Shown here: positions 8,951 to 18,404 of the stretch, one piece after another | How positions within the stretch are numbered: the stretch's first letter is position 1 | Layout: every line of letters starts with the position of its first letter | Origin: Enterovibrio norvegicus DSM 15893 | GTDB taxonomy: Bacteria; Pseudomonadota; Gammaproteobacteria; Enterobacterales; Vibrionaceae | Direction: 5' to 3' | DNA length: 64,000 nucleotides | NCBI RefSeq assembly: GCF_900115495.1 | Contig: NZ_FOWR01000004.1 | Location: 1-64,000 of the forward strand | Translations under genes and position numbers: made by a program | Notes under the pieces: generated by a model | The model's database searches: none | The model's input: the letters and a program-made list of their open reading frames with translations, nothing else | What the model was told of the DNA's origin: nothing

Positions 8951-11641
8951 ATGAAAGGTTTGGTGAAAAATGAGCCCGTCATCGTGCTTGCTGATGAAGA
9001 TCTTTCTCACATCGATTTCTATCAACAAGTGCTCAGCGAAAATGGCTTTTGGCTCCGTTCTGTTGCCACACCTCAAAAACTTAACACCATTCTCGAACAG
9101 CACCCCGTTAATATTCTTGTGTTGAACATGGACTTTCATTTCGCCGATGGAGAGTCGCTGCAACAAGAGATCCGCAAAATCCGCCAAATTCCAACGTGCA
9201 CAGACACCCGCATTCTTCTCACGACCAACCAATTCTCTGCCGAACAAAAACAACTGGCGTATCGCACAGGTGCCAGTGATTACCTGGTTTACCCCATCGC
9301 GCCAGATGAATTGTTTCTGAAAATGGGGATGCATTTAATTGCTGGGGCGCGCAAAGGCATTCCGAGTGCACTGAGCCGCAGTTTTAATGTGTTAGCCGAA
9401 ACCAATATGTCCTTGTACCCCTTATTGGCGACGGCGGCGAGTTGCGCACAAATGTTGAAGAAAACATCGCTCAGTAACAAACAAGCGGTGTATGTGGATA
9501 GCCTACATCGTGCCATGAAGCGTGCCACGGTATTGAGCGACAACCTTCAAGATTTTGAAGAGCTTTCAACCCAGTTTCTGACGTTAGAGAACACGCCTTT
9601 TGACCTCGACCAATTGCTTGAAAGCTTACGTGACTATTTACTGGGCGAAGCCGAAAGCCGAGAAGTTGAGTTGTTGTTCAATGTCCCACTTGATGTACCA
9701 CGCTCCTTGGTCGGTGATCCCGACAGAATGCGTCGTATTCTTCTCAATCTGATTTCTGAAGCAATTTTGATTGGTGAAGGGTGCCCGATTGTGTTGAGCA
9801 TTAACGCCGACAACCTTTCTGAACATTCAGTGACGTTGCGCGTATCGATTCAAGAGAATATCGCTGAGCACGACGAGCCATCTGATCACCTCGAAGAGCT
9901 TGCTGAGCGTACCATGATGGCGATGTCTGAAGTGGATGAATCTATTCACCTACTCATCGCCAGCTACCTGATCGATTCGATGGGTGGATGCGTCTTGATA
10001 GACGACGAAGAGAGCACTACGGGGATCCATTTTAGCCTCGATATGCAAGTCTCTTCTGTTGCGTCAGACAAGAGCTTTGCAGTGCCTGTCGATTTGCGAG
10101 AACTCCGCATCTTAGTGGTGGATGACAACCCTTCGTCGATTGCTGTGCATTCCGCGATCATTACATCATTGGGATTTGACTGCGAAGCGGTGAGCAGCGT
10201 GGATGAAGCCTTTAGCGCGATAGAAGAAGGCCACCTTGATTTAGAAGGCGAACCGTTTGATCTGGTGCTGCTTGATTGGCACATGCCGGGTAAAAAAGGT
10301 TACCACTTGCTCGACAAGCTTCAGGCAGACATGCCGAAAGACAAAATTCCCCTGGTGATCGTGATCAGCGCCTTTGACAAAGCACACATTGAAAAAGAAA
10401 AAGGCAAAGGGAAAATCAATGGCTACCTGCACAAACCGATTTCCGCCTCTGTCATGTTCGACACCATCATGGATGTCATGGGACAAAACTTACCGAAAAC
10501 GCATCGCCGCGTGTTAGATGCGCAGAACCGATTATCGGGCGTGTCTGTTAATGGGGCAGGTAGACGCATTTTGGTGGTAGATGACATGCCTATCAATCAA
10601 CAAATCGCGCAGGAAATCCTGATCAGTAATGACTTCCAAGTCGATATCGCGCAGACAGGCAAAGAAGCGGTAATGAAAGTGTGTCCAGCGCCTGAACTGT
10701 ATGACGCGATTTTAATGGACTTGGAAATGCCGGAAATGAATGGCTTAGAAGCCACGCGCATTATTCGGGAAACCGCAGACTCAGAACACTTACCGATTCT
10801 GGCCGTGACTGCGCATACCATGGAACGTGATCGACAGCGTTGTAGTGATGCAGGTATGAATGACCATGTGGCGAAACCCATTGAAGCAGAATCTTTGCTA
10901 CAGAAATTGGCTGTTCACCTTGGGCTTGCGGTAACGACCACAGATTTGTTGGTGTCTGAGGCGGAAGACGAGGAAGACGAGTATGACTATGTCGATACCG
11001 AAGAAGGCATTAAGCGCGTAATGGGCAACGACACTCTCTACTTCAAATTGCTCAGTGATTTTGTGCATCAGGCACGCGTGCAAGAAAACATGCTGTATCA
11101 ACACATCGAATCTGGGCAGTTAAAGCAAGCGGCTGAACATGCCCATACCATTGCCGGTAGCGCAGGTAATTTGTCGGTGATTGCGCTCAGAAAATCGGCG
11201 AAGCAGTTACAAAATGTCCTTATGGCGTTAGGTGATCATGATGCCGCGTTAAGCCAGTTCAAGCGCGACGTTGATAATGCCATCAAAGAAATCGGCCAGA
11301 TTTTGCTAAAACGCGGTGGCACAGCCAATGATTCTAAACGCCAAGGCGAGGCGACACAAAACAATACAGGGACGATGGATAACAGCGAAGCGAATGCATT
11401 TTTGAACAGGATGATGCATTTCAAAAATCAGGTAATGGCACAAGATTTAATGGCCATCGATACCTATTACCAGTTGTTGGTGGATTACTGCGACGTTGCC
11501 CCCAAGCTCAAACCCATCGGTGACAAGCTGATTAACCTGGAATATACCGAAGCCATGGTGGCTTTAAACGCCTATTTGGATGAAGAAATGAACGGAAAAC
11601 CGCAGGTTGAAATGGTGGGAGGTGCGAATGATAAACGTTAG
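8951..11641 (+). CDS. Hybrid signalling protein: REC, degenerate kinase core, REC, REC, Hpt
   Basis: 896-residue cytoplasmic phosphorelay protein. Order: a receiver-like domain (about 10-125) with Asp61 but Tyr where the conserved Lys should be; a histidine-kinase-like region (about 140-375); receiver 2 (about 383-500, Asp442 in LLDWHMP); receiver 3 (about 535-655, Asp590 in MDLEMPEMNG); and an Hpt domain with phosphorylatable His732 in HTIAGSAGN. In the kinase region the H-box reads NMSLYPLLA where NMSHEIRTP is normal, so the phospho-His is Leu155. The N-box reads NLISEA, lacking the catalytic Asn, and no clear G-boxes are seen. It therefore probably cannot autophosphorylate and may pass or remove phosphate supplied by another kinase. 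AGGA lies upstream of the ATG. It overlaps the next gene by 14 bp, so the two are likely one operon. Confidence 0.88.
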   Translation: MKGLVKNEPVIVLADEDLSHIDFYQQVLSENGFWLRSVATPQKLNTILEQHPVNILVLNMDFHFADGESLQQEIRKIRQIPTCTDTRILLTTNQFSAEQKQLAYRTGASDYLVYPIAPDELFLKMGMHLIAGARKGIPSALSRSFNVLAETNMSLYPLLATAASCAQMLKKTSLSNKQAVYVDSLHRAMKRATVLSDNLQDFEELSTQFLTLENTPFDLDQLLESLRDYLLGEAESREVELLFNVPLDVPRSLVGDPDRMRRILLNLISEAILIGEGCPIVLSINADNLSEHSVTLRVSIQENIAEHDEPSDHLEELAERTMMAMSEVDESIHLLIASYLIDSMGGCVLIDDEESTTGIHFSLDMQVSSVASDKSFAVPVDLRELRILVVDDNPSSIAVHSAIITSLGFDCEAVSSVDEAFSAIEEGHLDLEGEPFDLVLLDWHMPGKKGYHLLDKLQADMPKDKIPLVIVISAFDKAHIEKEKGKGKINGYLHKPISASVMFDTIMDVMGQNLPKTHRRVLDAQNRLSGVSVNGAGRRILVVDDMPINQQIAQEILISNDFQVDIAQTGKEAVMKVCPAPELYDAILMDLEMPEMNGLEATRIIRETADSEHLPILAVTAHTMERDRQRCSDAGMNDHVAKPIEAESLLQKLAVHLGLAVTTTDLLVSEAEDEEDEYDYVDTEEGIKRVMGNDTLYFKLLSDFVHQARVQENMLYQHIESGQLKQAAEHAHTIAGSAGNLSVIALRKSAKQLQNVLMALGDHDAALSQFKRDVDNAIKEIGQILLKRGGTANDSKRQGEATQNNTGTMDNSEANAFLNRMMHFKNQVMAQDLMAIDTYYQLLVDYCDVAPKLKPIGDKLINLEYTEAMVALNAYLDEEMNGKPQVEMVGGANDKR

Positions 11642-13394
11642 TCAGGATGCATTTGATAAAGACACCATACTGCTGATCGACCCCTCTCCGAATAGCATTC
11701 GCATACTCAATGCCATTTTGGGAGAAGAATACCGCGTCATCTTTTCAACCACGGGCAAAACCGCCAGTGTGTTAGCGAAATCTGAAAAACCCCGCTTGAT
11801 CCTGATGGACGCGGATCTGCCTGATATTGACGGTTTTGAGCTTTGCCAGAAATTTAAAAATGACATCAGCACACGCGACATCCCTCTCATCTTGATCACT
11901 GAACCTCAAGAAGATGAAGGGCGAGAAATGGGCATGAAAATCGGTTGTGCTGATTACATCAGCAAGCCTGTTTCGCCAGCAGAAGTGAAACTGCGTATAT
12001 ATAATCAGCTCCGACTGCGTCGTAATGAAGAGTTAATATTGCAGCGCGCACTTTATGATTCCCTGACAGGGTTGGCAAACCGCAACCTGACACTCGATCG
12101 TTTGCGCTATGCCATCACACATGATTTACGCCGAGGGCAACTTACCGGCGTGATGCTCGTCGACATCGATGGTTTCAAGCTGATTAATGACACCTTAAGC
12201 CATGATGTGGGTGATCAAGTGTTGGTGGAGCTTTCAAAGCGCATCACCAAGGTTGTGCGAGAAATTGACACCGTGGGGCGAGTGAGCAGCGATGAGTTCC
12301 TGATTGTGCTTCCTGGTTTGCACACAACCGAAAATGCCTGCCAAATTGCCAGCAAACTTAGGAAGACCATCAATAAACCCATTTCAATTAACGGTGATGG
12401 TGAAGTGCATGTTACCGCCAGTATCGGTATTTCGATTTCGCCGTTGGATTCCGATGATTTTAAACGATTATTTGCCAATGCTGATGTTGCCAAACAGCAA
12501 GCTAAAAGTGGTGGAAAAGACTGCTATCGCCTATTCACCTCAGAAATGAATGACAGTGTGCATGAGCGCGTGCGTATGGAATACCACCTTGTGTGGGCGC
12601 TATCGAAAAATGAGTTCTCGTTGGTCTATCAACCTTTGATAGATATGCAAACCAACAAAGTGGTGGCGGCGGAAGCCTTACTGCGTTGGAACAATGAAGA
12701 GCTAGGCTCTGTGCCGCCCGATAAGTTCATTGCGATCGCAGAGCAATCTAATCTGATTTACGAAATCGGCAATTTTGTACTCAGAACGACCATTAGAGAC
12801 TTTGCCAGTTTGAAAAACTCATCGGGTGAATTACTGCATTTGGCGGTCAACATTTCACCGCAGCAAATCCGCCAACCCAATTTTATCGCCGACCTTGAAA
12901 AGCATTTAGATCACGATGGTTTTGACCCTTGCCGGTTAGAGTTGGAAGTGACAGAGGGCTTGCTGCTGACCAAGCAATGCCAAGTCAAAGAAATGATTTC
13001 ACAGTTGCACGACATGGGCGTGATGCTGTCGATGGATGACTTTGGAACCGGGTACTCTTCGTTAAGTTATTTGCTGCAATTCCCGTTCGATGCGCTGAAA
13101 ATCGACCGCTCGTTTGTCGATGGTATTACGGATGTGGAGCTAAATGAAACGCTTGCGACTGCCGTGATTGCAATGGCGAAAGGGCTACGAATTAAAACGG
13201 TGGCAGAAGGCGTTGAAACTGCCGAGCAATTTGAAATGCTGAAATCGAAAGGCTGCGATTTGGCGCAGGGCTATTATTTAAGTCGACCACTCCCCCTTGA
13301 AGGCTTTAAAGCATTCCTTGAGGAAAACAAAGAAATTGTGGTCCCAGATACCAGTGAAGTCACCAATGGGAAATCTGAGGATTATTCGATGTAG
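11628..13394 (+). CDS. Response regulator with degenerate GGDEF (SSDEF) and intact EAL domain
   Basis: 588-residue protein with an N-terminal receiver (about 5-125; MDADLPDIDG carries the Asp), a GGDEF-fold domain and a C-terminal EAL domain. The cyclase signature is SSDEF (residues 220-224), so diguanylate cyclase activity is doubtful. The EAL domain keeps EALLRW (from Glu349), the DDFGTGYSSL loop, KIDRSF and VAEGVET, so c-di-GMP hydrolysis is likely. The ATG at 11628, preceded by GGGAGGTG, is preferred over a TTG seven codons upstream. It overlaps the hybrid sensor gene by 14 bp. A receiver-controlled phosphodiesterase next to a LapA-type adhesin fits known biology, in which falling c-di-GMP releases LapG to cut the adhesin; the link here is inference. 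Confidence 0.9.
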   Translation: MINVSQDAFDKDTILLIDPSPNSIRILNAILGEEYRVIFSTTGKTASVLAKSEKPRLILMDADLPDIDGFELCQKFKNDISTRDIPLILITEPQEDEGREMGMKIGCADYISKPVSPAEVKLRIYNQLRLRRNEELILQRALYDSLTGLANRNLTLDRLRYAITHDLRRGQLTGVMLVDIDGFKLINDTLSHDVGDQVLVELSKRITKVVREIDTVGRVSSDEFLIVLPGLHTTENACQIASKLRKTINKPISINGDGEVHVTASIGISISPLDSDDFKRLFANADVAKQQAKSGGKDCYRLFTSEMNDSVHERVRMEYHLVWALSKNEFSLVYQPLIDMQTNKVVAAEALLRWNNEELGSVPPDKFIAIAEQSNLIYEIGNFVLRTTIRDFASLKNSSGELLHLAVNISPQQIRQPNFIADLEKHLDHDGFDPCRLELEVTEGLLLTKQCQVKEMISQLHDMGVMLSMDDFGTGYSSLSYLLQFPFDALKIDRSFVDGITDVELNETLATAVIAMAKGLRIKTVAEGVETAEQFEMLKSKGCDLAQGYYLSRPLPLEGFKAFLEENKEIVVPDTSEVTNGKSEDYSM

Positions 13395-13465
13395 CGACGA
13401 CGTACCTATACACCCTTTCGCTTGTCTCACTTCCCCAAACAATGAGGCAGTGAGGCTCTCTTCTC

Positions 13466-14176
13466 TTAATTCGGGTAAGGGTTATCTAGCCAACCAGCAA
13501 CGGTTTGAACCGGATCACCGCCTTGGGGTGGTGTTAGCCAAATTGCAATTGCATCGGCGGAGATGTCGAGCGAGCTTGGCAGCGTATATTCCCAATGGTT
13601 TTTCCCTGCTTTCTTAGCAAAATCCACCACGATGAAGTCATGATCTAGCGTTCTTCCTCGATTTTCGCCACGTTTGACCTCAGTTGTTTGATTCATTGCC
13701 ACAAGCGCAATGTTTGCGACCAAGGTCTGTGTACCTTCGTAGTCGAGTCGAAGCGTTTTGTCTGCCAGCGTTGCGGTCAATGTTGGTGCTCTTGGGCCAT
13801 TGGCATAAGGAATGGCCTGTCGAGCGAAAAACCCTCGCCATTCTTGGTCATTAATGAACCATCCGGGAGTGTACACGCCACTGGATTGCCCCTGATTGAC
13901 CTTGTCTCTTTGACGCTGACTATAAGCGGCATCAGCAAATGTGTCGTCCCAACCAATGTAGTTCCAGTAATCGACATGAAAGGCGAGGGGGATGACTTTG
14001 TTCCATAAGTCAGCGCTACGTTCGAGGGCATTGAGGGTAGCTTCTGCAGGAGGGCAACTGCTGCACCCTTCAGAGGTGTAGAGCTCAACAACGGTAGCGG
14101 GTGCGTCGGCATTGACCCACGTTTGACCGACACTCGCGAAAGGAATGGCCGCCGCCATTAGCATTAACTTTTTCAT
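13466..14176 (-). CDS. DUF1223 thioredoxin-fold exported protein
   Basis: 236 residues with an N-terminal signal peptide ending near VNADA. The SEGCSSCPPAE motif at about residues 34-44 is the family hallmark: a thioredoxin-like fold with a CxxC pair. DUF1223 proteins are about 230-260 residues, so the length is normal. Substrate and exact role are unknown. It converges with the EAL gene and appears monocistronic. Confidence 0.85.
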   Translation of the reverse strand: MKKLMLMAAAIPFASVGQTWVNADAPATVVELYTSEGCSSCPPAEATLNALERSADLWNKVIPLAFHVDYWNYIGWDDTFADAAYSQRQRDKVNQGQSSGVYTPGWFINDQEWRGFFARQAIPYANGPRAPTLTATLADKTLRLDYEGTQTLVANIALVAMNQTTEVKRGENRGRTLDHDFIVVDFAKKAGKNHWEYTLPSSLDISADAIAIWLTPPQGGDPVQTVAGWLDNPYPN

Positions 14177-14444
14177 TCGTCGTACCTACATCCACATCGT
14201 CAATTCTCCGATATACACAAAGACCCGACAGTTGGCCCGGGCATTTCAACGATCGTTTTATTTGGTCAACTTATCAAAGCCATACTCAAATACTACACAG
14301 ATTTTTCAACCATAAATCGATAACCTAAAAAGCAGCGTGATACAAAAAGGAACGATTCCGTGGTAAAGGATACCGGCACGATTACAAGAGGTTATGTTCC
14401 AGGTGTGATAGGGCGAGTGGCAGAGCCTCATGCCTATTTTTATG

Positions 14445-14701
<257 letters not shown>

Positions 14702-14760
14702 ACAAATGTTTGAGTTGTCTCTCTCTCCGATAATAGCGGCGAGTGGTGTTGGCGAACTAT

Positions 14761-14886
14761 CCTAGTTATATCAGCGTACCTAGTTCTGCCAATGCACCTA
14801 GCTATACCGATGCATCTAGCTATACCAATGCATCGAGTTCTACCAACGAACCTCGTTATACCAAAAAACTTAGGCGTAACAACGCA
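14761..14886. repeat. 18-bp minisatellite, six good copies plus one degenerate copy
   Basis: Consecutive 18-bp units begin at 14761, 14779, 14797, 14815, 14833, 14851 and (weaker) 14869, with consensus near CCTAGCTATACCAATGCA. The plus-strand frame from a possible GTG at 14743 stays open to TGA at 14917 and would encode hexapeptides such as PSYTDA and SSYTNA. No ribosome binding site supports translation, so it is reported as DNA repeat only. Its origin is unknown. Confidence 0.85.
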
Positions 14887-14976
14887 CTAAGAGTTGATAG
14901 TGAATACGTAATGGATTGACCACGATGACGTTGTGGTCACAATACAAACGAATAAATGAGGAAAGGAAGCGACAAC

Positions 14977-15618
14977 ATGGCCGAAAAAATCAAAATCGAT
15001 ATTGTCTCTGATGTGGTATGCCCGTGGTGCATTCTTGGGTATCAGCGCCTTCAAGCGGCAATCGATGAACTCGGCATCTCAGATAACATTGAGATTGAGT
15101 GGCAGCCATTCCAGTTGAACCCGAATGTACCAAAAGAAGGGGTGAACCTTCATCAGCATTTGATGAAAAAATATGGCATGTTGAAGATGGATAGCGATCG
15201 CAACCGTCAACAACTTATTAAGCTTGGTTTGCAATCTGGCTATGCGTTCAATTTCTTTGAAGAAATGAAAACATTGAACACACGGGATGCGCACATCCTT
15301 CTTGCGTTTGCGAAGTCGGTAGAAAAGCAAACTGCCCTGAAAACACGCTTATTTGATGCGTATTTTAAAGAGCAGCAGGACATTTCCGACCGCACTGTGC
15401 TTTCAGGCTTACTCGTTGAGGTAGGCATTGACGCCGAAAAAGCCATGGCACAACTCGATGACCAAGAGGCACAGCAAGCCTTTGACGCGGAAAATGCGTA
15501 TTGGAAAGAGCTTGGTGTTTCTTCTGTACCCACTTTTGTTTTCAATCGAGAAAGCGCAGTGTCTGGTGCTCAACCCGTCGAAACGTTAAAGCAAATTTTG
15601 CAGGAACTGACGCCGTAG
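14977..15618 (+). CDS. DsbA-family (FrnE-like) oxidoreductase
   Basis: 213-residue cytoplasmic thiol-disulfide oxidoreductase of the FrnE/2-hydroxychromene-2-carboxylate isomerase type. The CPWC active site lies in SDVVCPWCILG near residue 15 and the cis-Pro loop in SSVPTFVF near the C-terminus, with the helical insertion between them. An in-frame ATG at 14956 is rejected because the strong GAGGAAAGGAAG ribosome binding site lies inside that extension and serves the ATG at 14977. It has no signal peptide. It is followed by a good intrinsic terminator, so it is probably transcribed alone. Confidence 0.9.
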   Translation: MAEKIKIDIVSDVVCPWCILGYQRLQAAIDELGISDNIEIEWQPFQLNPNVPKEGVNLHQHLMKKYGMLKMDSDRNRQQLIKLGLQSGYAFNFFEEMKTLNTRDAHILLAFAKSVEKQTALKTRLFDAYFKEQQDISDRTVLSGLLVEVGIDAEKAMAQLDDQEAQQAFDAENAYWKELGVSSVPTFVFNRESAVSGAQPVETLKQILQELTP

Positions 15619-15641
15619 TCATTGCTCCGACAAATTAAAAT

Positions 15642-15679
15642 AAAACGCCGCGAAGCTGGATGGCTATCGCGGCGTTTTT
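15642..15679 (+). terminator. Rho-independent terminator after the FrnE-like gene
   Basis: AACGCCGCGA pairs with TCGCGGCGTT across a 13-base loop and is followed by a T run. A-rich flanks make it partly bidirectional, so it could also serve the small minus-strand gene that ends at 15695. Confidence 0.88.
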
Positions 15680-15694
15680 GTGCTCAATGACACT

Positions 15695-15856
15695 TTACCG
15701 TATTCCCTTTCCCGTTTTAAAGCGTCGTATTTTTGTTCGTACATTTTTCATTGGCGTCATATGTTCTGGAACGGCGCGGTAATCCAACATCAATTCGGCG
15801 TGGGCATCACGGATCGCTTGTTCTAATGCATCTTTTGATTGGGGAATGGATAACAT
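15695..15856 (-). CDS. Small hypothetical protein, 53 residues
   Basis: The open frame starts at ATG 15856 with an in-frame stop three codons upstream. It encodes a charged peptide beginning MLSIPQSKDALEQAIRDAHA and ending in a basic RTKIRRFKTGKGIR. The first 35 residues resemble the start of ClbS/DfsB-family proteins (xIPQxKxELxxAI), which are normally about 170 residues, so this could be a truncated remnant or an independent small protein. The ribosome binding site is weak. It sits between the FrnE terminator and the lactonase promoter. Confidence 0.5.
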   Translation of the reverse strand: MLSIPQSKDALEQAIRDAHAELMLDYRAVPEHMTPMKNVRTKIRRFKTGKGIR

Positions 15857-16010
15857 GCGTTCGCTTCTACGTGATTGGAGAGAAGCAATGAATTACAACA
15901 TTGAAAGTAAGCTGTTATTCATCGTATTTCAAGACTTTAGCTTGCTGACTTAACGGTGGTCTCTGTTAGTATCAATGTCTTCTAAAAGTGATATGGAAAG
16001 GCACAAGCAG

Positions 16011-17063
16011 ATGACAGTGACACACAGATTATTGATTGGTAGTTACACCCAACCGATGGGCGCCATTGATGGTGAGGGTGAAGGTATTCTTGCTGTTGAC
16101 CTTGATGCCCAAACAGGCGCGTTTTCTGCCCCGAATCTCGTGTCGCGCTGTGAGAACCCCTCCTATGTAACCGTTGCTGGCGAACATGTATTCGCGGTGA
16201 CTGAATTCGCGCGGCAAGAAGGCGCAAGCATCGGTTTGTTGACACATCGCGATGGCAATATCAATGAAGTGTCATCGGTCGCGATTGAAGGCGATTATCC
16301 GTGCCACGTTGCAGTGAATGCAGCACAGAATCTGGTGGTGGCATCAAACTACGGTTCTGGCAGTTTTAGCGTGTATCGCCTTGAACAAGGATCTCTGACG
16401 CACTTCGATACTGTGCAGCATAAGGGCGTAGGGGCAAACCGCGATCGACAAGAAGCACCACACGCCCACTTCGCACAGTTTCTGGCAACCTCGAATACCT
16501 TAGTTACCGTTGATCTGGGAACCGATCGTGTGAGTTTTTACCCTTTCTCTGATACGCAGCTTGACCGAGATAATGCGCAACATGTGATTTTCCCTCCCGG
16601 CAGTGGCCCGCGTCATCTCGTGTTTAACCAGCAAGAATCACTCGCTTACGTGCTGTGTGAATTATCCGAAGAAGTGACCGTGCTGGAGAGAAAAGATGAT
16701 GGTGTTTGGACGATCGTTCAGGCGTTTTCGCCCTTTGATAAACACAATGAAGGCGGCGCTGCGGCTGCAATTCGTCTTTCTAATGACGAAGAATATTTGT
16801 ATGTCTCAGGACGTCAGCAAAATGTCATTTGCGTGCTTAAAATAGAAAACAGCAATACGTTAGCCTTACAACAAACAGTAAGCACGAATGGGATTAACCC
16901 GAGAGACTTCAACCTTTCTCGTGATGGCGACTGGCTGGTGGTTGCCAACCAAAATACCAGCAACCTCGTGAGTTACCGCGTTGATAAAACAACAGGCTTG
17001 CTGTCACCGTCTGGGTATGAATTCGCGACGGGCAATCCGGTATGTATCGCCTTACTCTGCTAG
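16011..17063 (+). CDS. Lactonase-family seven-bladed beta-propeller protein
   Basis: 350 residues in the Lactonase (YbhE/6-phosphogluconolactonase-like) family. Seen directly: an opening LLIGSYTQP, repeated blade motifs, PHAHF, a GSGPRHLVFN segment and, in the last blade, NPRDFNLSRDGDWLVVANQ, all typical of the fold. The ATG at 16011 is chosen because GGAAAGG lies nine bases upstream; an in-frame ATG at 15975 lacks such a site. There is no signal peptide. The true substrate cannot be told from sequence; 6-phosphogluconolactone is one option. Confidence 0.85.
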   Translation: MTVTHRLLIGSYTQPMGAIDGEGEGILAVDLDAQTGAFSAPNLVSRCENPSYVTVAGEHVFAVTEFARQEGASIGLLTHRDGNINEVSSVAIEGDYPCHVAVNAAQNLVVASNYGSGSFSVYRLEQGSLTHFDTVQHKGVGANRDRQEAPHAHFAQFLATSNTLVTVDLGTDRVSFYPFSDTQLDRDNAQHVIFPPGSGPRHLVFNQQESLAYVLCELSEEVTVLERKDDGVWTIVQAFSPFDKHNEGGAAAAIRLSNDEEYLYVSGRQQNVICVLKIENSNTLALQQTVSTNGINPRDFNLSRDGDWLVVANQNTSNLVSYRVDKTTGLLSPSGYEFATGNPVCIALLC

Positions 17064-17099
17064 TCAGCAAAGCAAAGTGATACCTAAGCTTGGAATGGA

Positions 17100-17126
17100 A
17101 AACGGCGCTCATCGTGAGCGCCGTTT
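17100..17126. terminator. Bidirectional terminator between the lactonase and the outer-membrane barrel gene
   Basis: AACGGCGCTCA and TGAGCGCCGTT form a perfect 11-bp stem with a 3-base loop between two convergent genes. The T tract is short (three bases), so it may work partly through stem strength. Confidence 0.8.
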
Positions 17127-17154
17127 GGGATTGTTTCATCACGATGTTGTCATT

Positions 17155-17691
17155 CTAGAGCTGAAAACGATAGCCAAGCTGCAAGCTAAGGTTCTTCTCT
17201 GTATAGTCGCCTACAAGATCACTGTCTAACTTACCTTGTGTGTAGCGAAGACCGACAAGGAAGTTCGAGAAGTTTCCATCCACACCCGCTCCCCAACGAA
17301 CGCCGTCAAGACGCTCACTGGCGGTATCAGAATAGACGCGAAGTGACGAGTACCCGATAAGACCATACGCATCAATCGCATTTTCACCACCAAGCTCAAA
17401 ACGTTTCCCGATAGGCACGTTGGCGGCAAGAGAGTAATCCTCTTTATCTCCCGAGTATCGCTTTTCAAAGTCGTCGTTGGTGATTTTTGAAAACTCCAAC
17501 TCGCCCCCGAGCATAAAGCCTCTTTCGAAGATGTTTTTCCCACCCAAATGGATACCGAATTTTCCACCTGCTTCGTCCGCGAACTCATGCGCACCAATGC
17601 TGGCAGCGAGATAGATGTCCTGATTTACCGCGTTCGCTGCTGCTGGTGCTGCGGCGAGAGATAGGCAAATCAACCACTGACATTTATTCAT
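17155..17691 (-). CDS. Outer-membrane beta-barrel protein
   Basis: 178 residues with a signal peptide ending at about AAANA (residue 21). The rest is alternating amphipathic strands rich in Gly, Tyr and Phe (IGVHEFADEAGG-like strands, GLRYTQGKL) and ends LQLGYRFQL, the aromatic-terminated last strand recognised by the BAM complex. The size suits an eight-stranded barrel of the OmpW/OmpX or porin-like class; I cannot assign a specific family. It converges with the lactonase gene across a shared terminator. The 295 bp upstream hold only a putative promoter. Confidence 0.75.
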   Translation of the reverse strand: MNKCQWLICLSLAAAPAAANAVNQDIYLAASIGAHEFADEAGGKFGIHLGGKNIFERGFMLGGELEFSKITNDDFEKRYSGDKEDYSLAANVPIGKRFELGGENAIDAYGLIGYSSLRVYSDTASERLDGVRWGAGVDGNFSNFLVGLRYTQGKLDSDLVGDYTEKNLSLQLGYRFQL

Positions 17692-17986
17692 TACACATTC
17701 CTTTTTATTGTATTTTTTACTAACCCTGATTTGTCGCGCTTTTTTGAGAGTTTGTTTCTGTCTTTAATGAGCAGCCACAGGAACCTAAAAAAGTGCAGGT
17801 TTACTGTACATCTGCGGTTAGTGAGAAATGTGTACTGAAAACAATACTTCGGGTGAGGGATATCTATTCATTCAAGATGTTGCGCGCATAGTTGCACTTG
17901 GTGGATGTTGATATACGAATCAATGATGAGTCATTGCGTCGTACTAATACGCGATTAAGTCACATTTCACGCGATAACTCGTATTT

Positions 17987-18394
17987 TTAGGAGAGCGTGC
18001 AGCGAAGCTCGACGGTGTTGCCTTCAGGGTCTTTGATGTACAGCGAGTTTCCGTAGCCCTCTGCGCCATACCGTCTTGTAAATGCGGGTGTGTCTATGCC
18101 GTGCTGATTGAGGTGTTTAATAATGTCGTCTTCGGATTGAGGCGCTATTTGCAGGCAGAAGTGATCAAGATTATTGTCTGACATCGTCGGTGCTCCTCCA
18201 CCTACTGCCCCCAATTTACTGCCAACAGTAACAATATCGATCAATGCATTGCCAGCACGCAACTGGGTAAGGCCTGTTTGTTCTGGGGTTTGACGCTCAA
18301 TCGAGCAACCCAGAATATTCACATAAAATGCGAGCATGTTTTCAAGCTGGGTGGTTCTCAGCACGAGATGATCAATGGCGACGATGTTTATCAT
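17987..18394 (-). CDS. VOC (glyoxalase/bleomycin-resistance fold) family protein
   Basis: 135-residue single-module vicinal-oxygen-chelate protein. HLVLRTTQLENMLAFYVNILGC at the start and the C-terminal GNSLYIKDPEGNTVELRC are the classic beta-alpha-beta-beta-beta signatures. Candidate metal ligands are His9, the central His of DHFCLQ and the Glu of VELR. It probably acts as a dimer; whether it is a dioxygenase, isomerase or binding protein is unclear. It lies 10 bp downstream of a small membrane-protein gene on the same strand and is probably co-transcribed with it. Confidence 0.85.
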   Translation of the reverse strand: MINIVAIDHLVLRTTQLENMLAFYVNILGCSIERQTPEQTGLTQLRAGNALIDIVTVGSKLGAVGGGAPTMSDNNLDHFCLQIAPQSEDDIIKHLNQHGIDTPAFTRRYGAEGYGNSLYIKDPEGNTVELRCTLS

Positions 18395-18404
18395 TTTGGT
18401 GATC

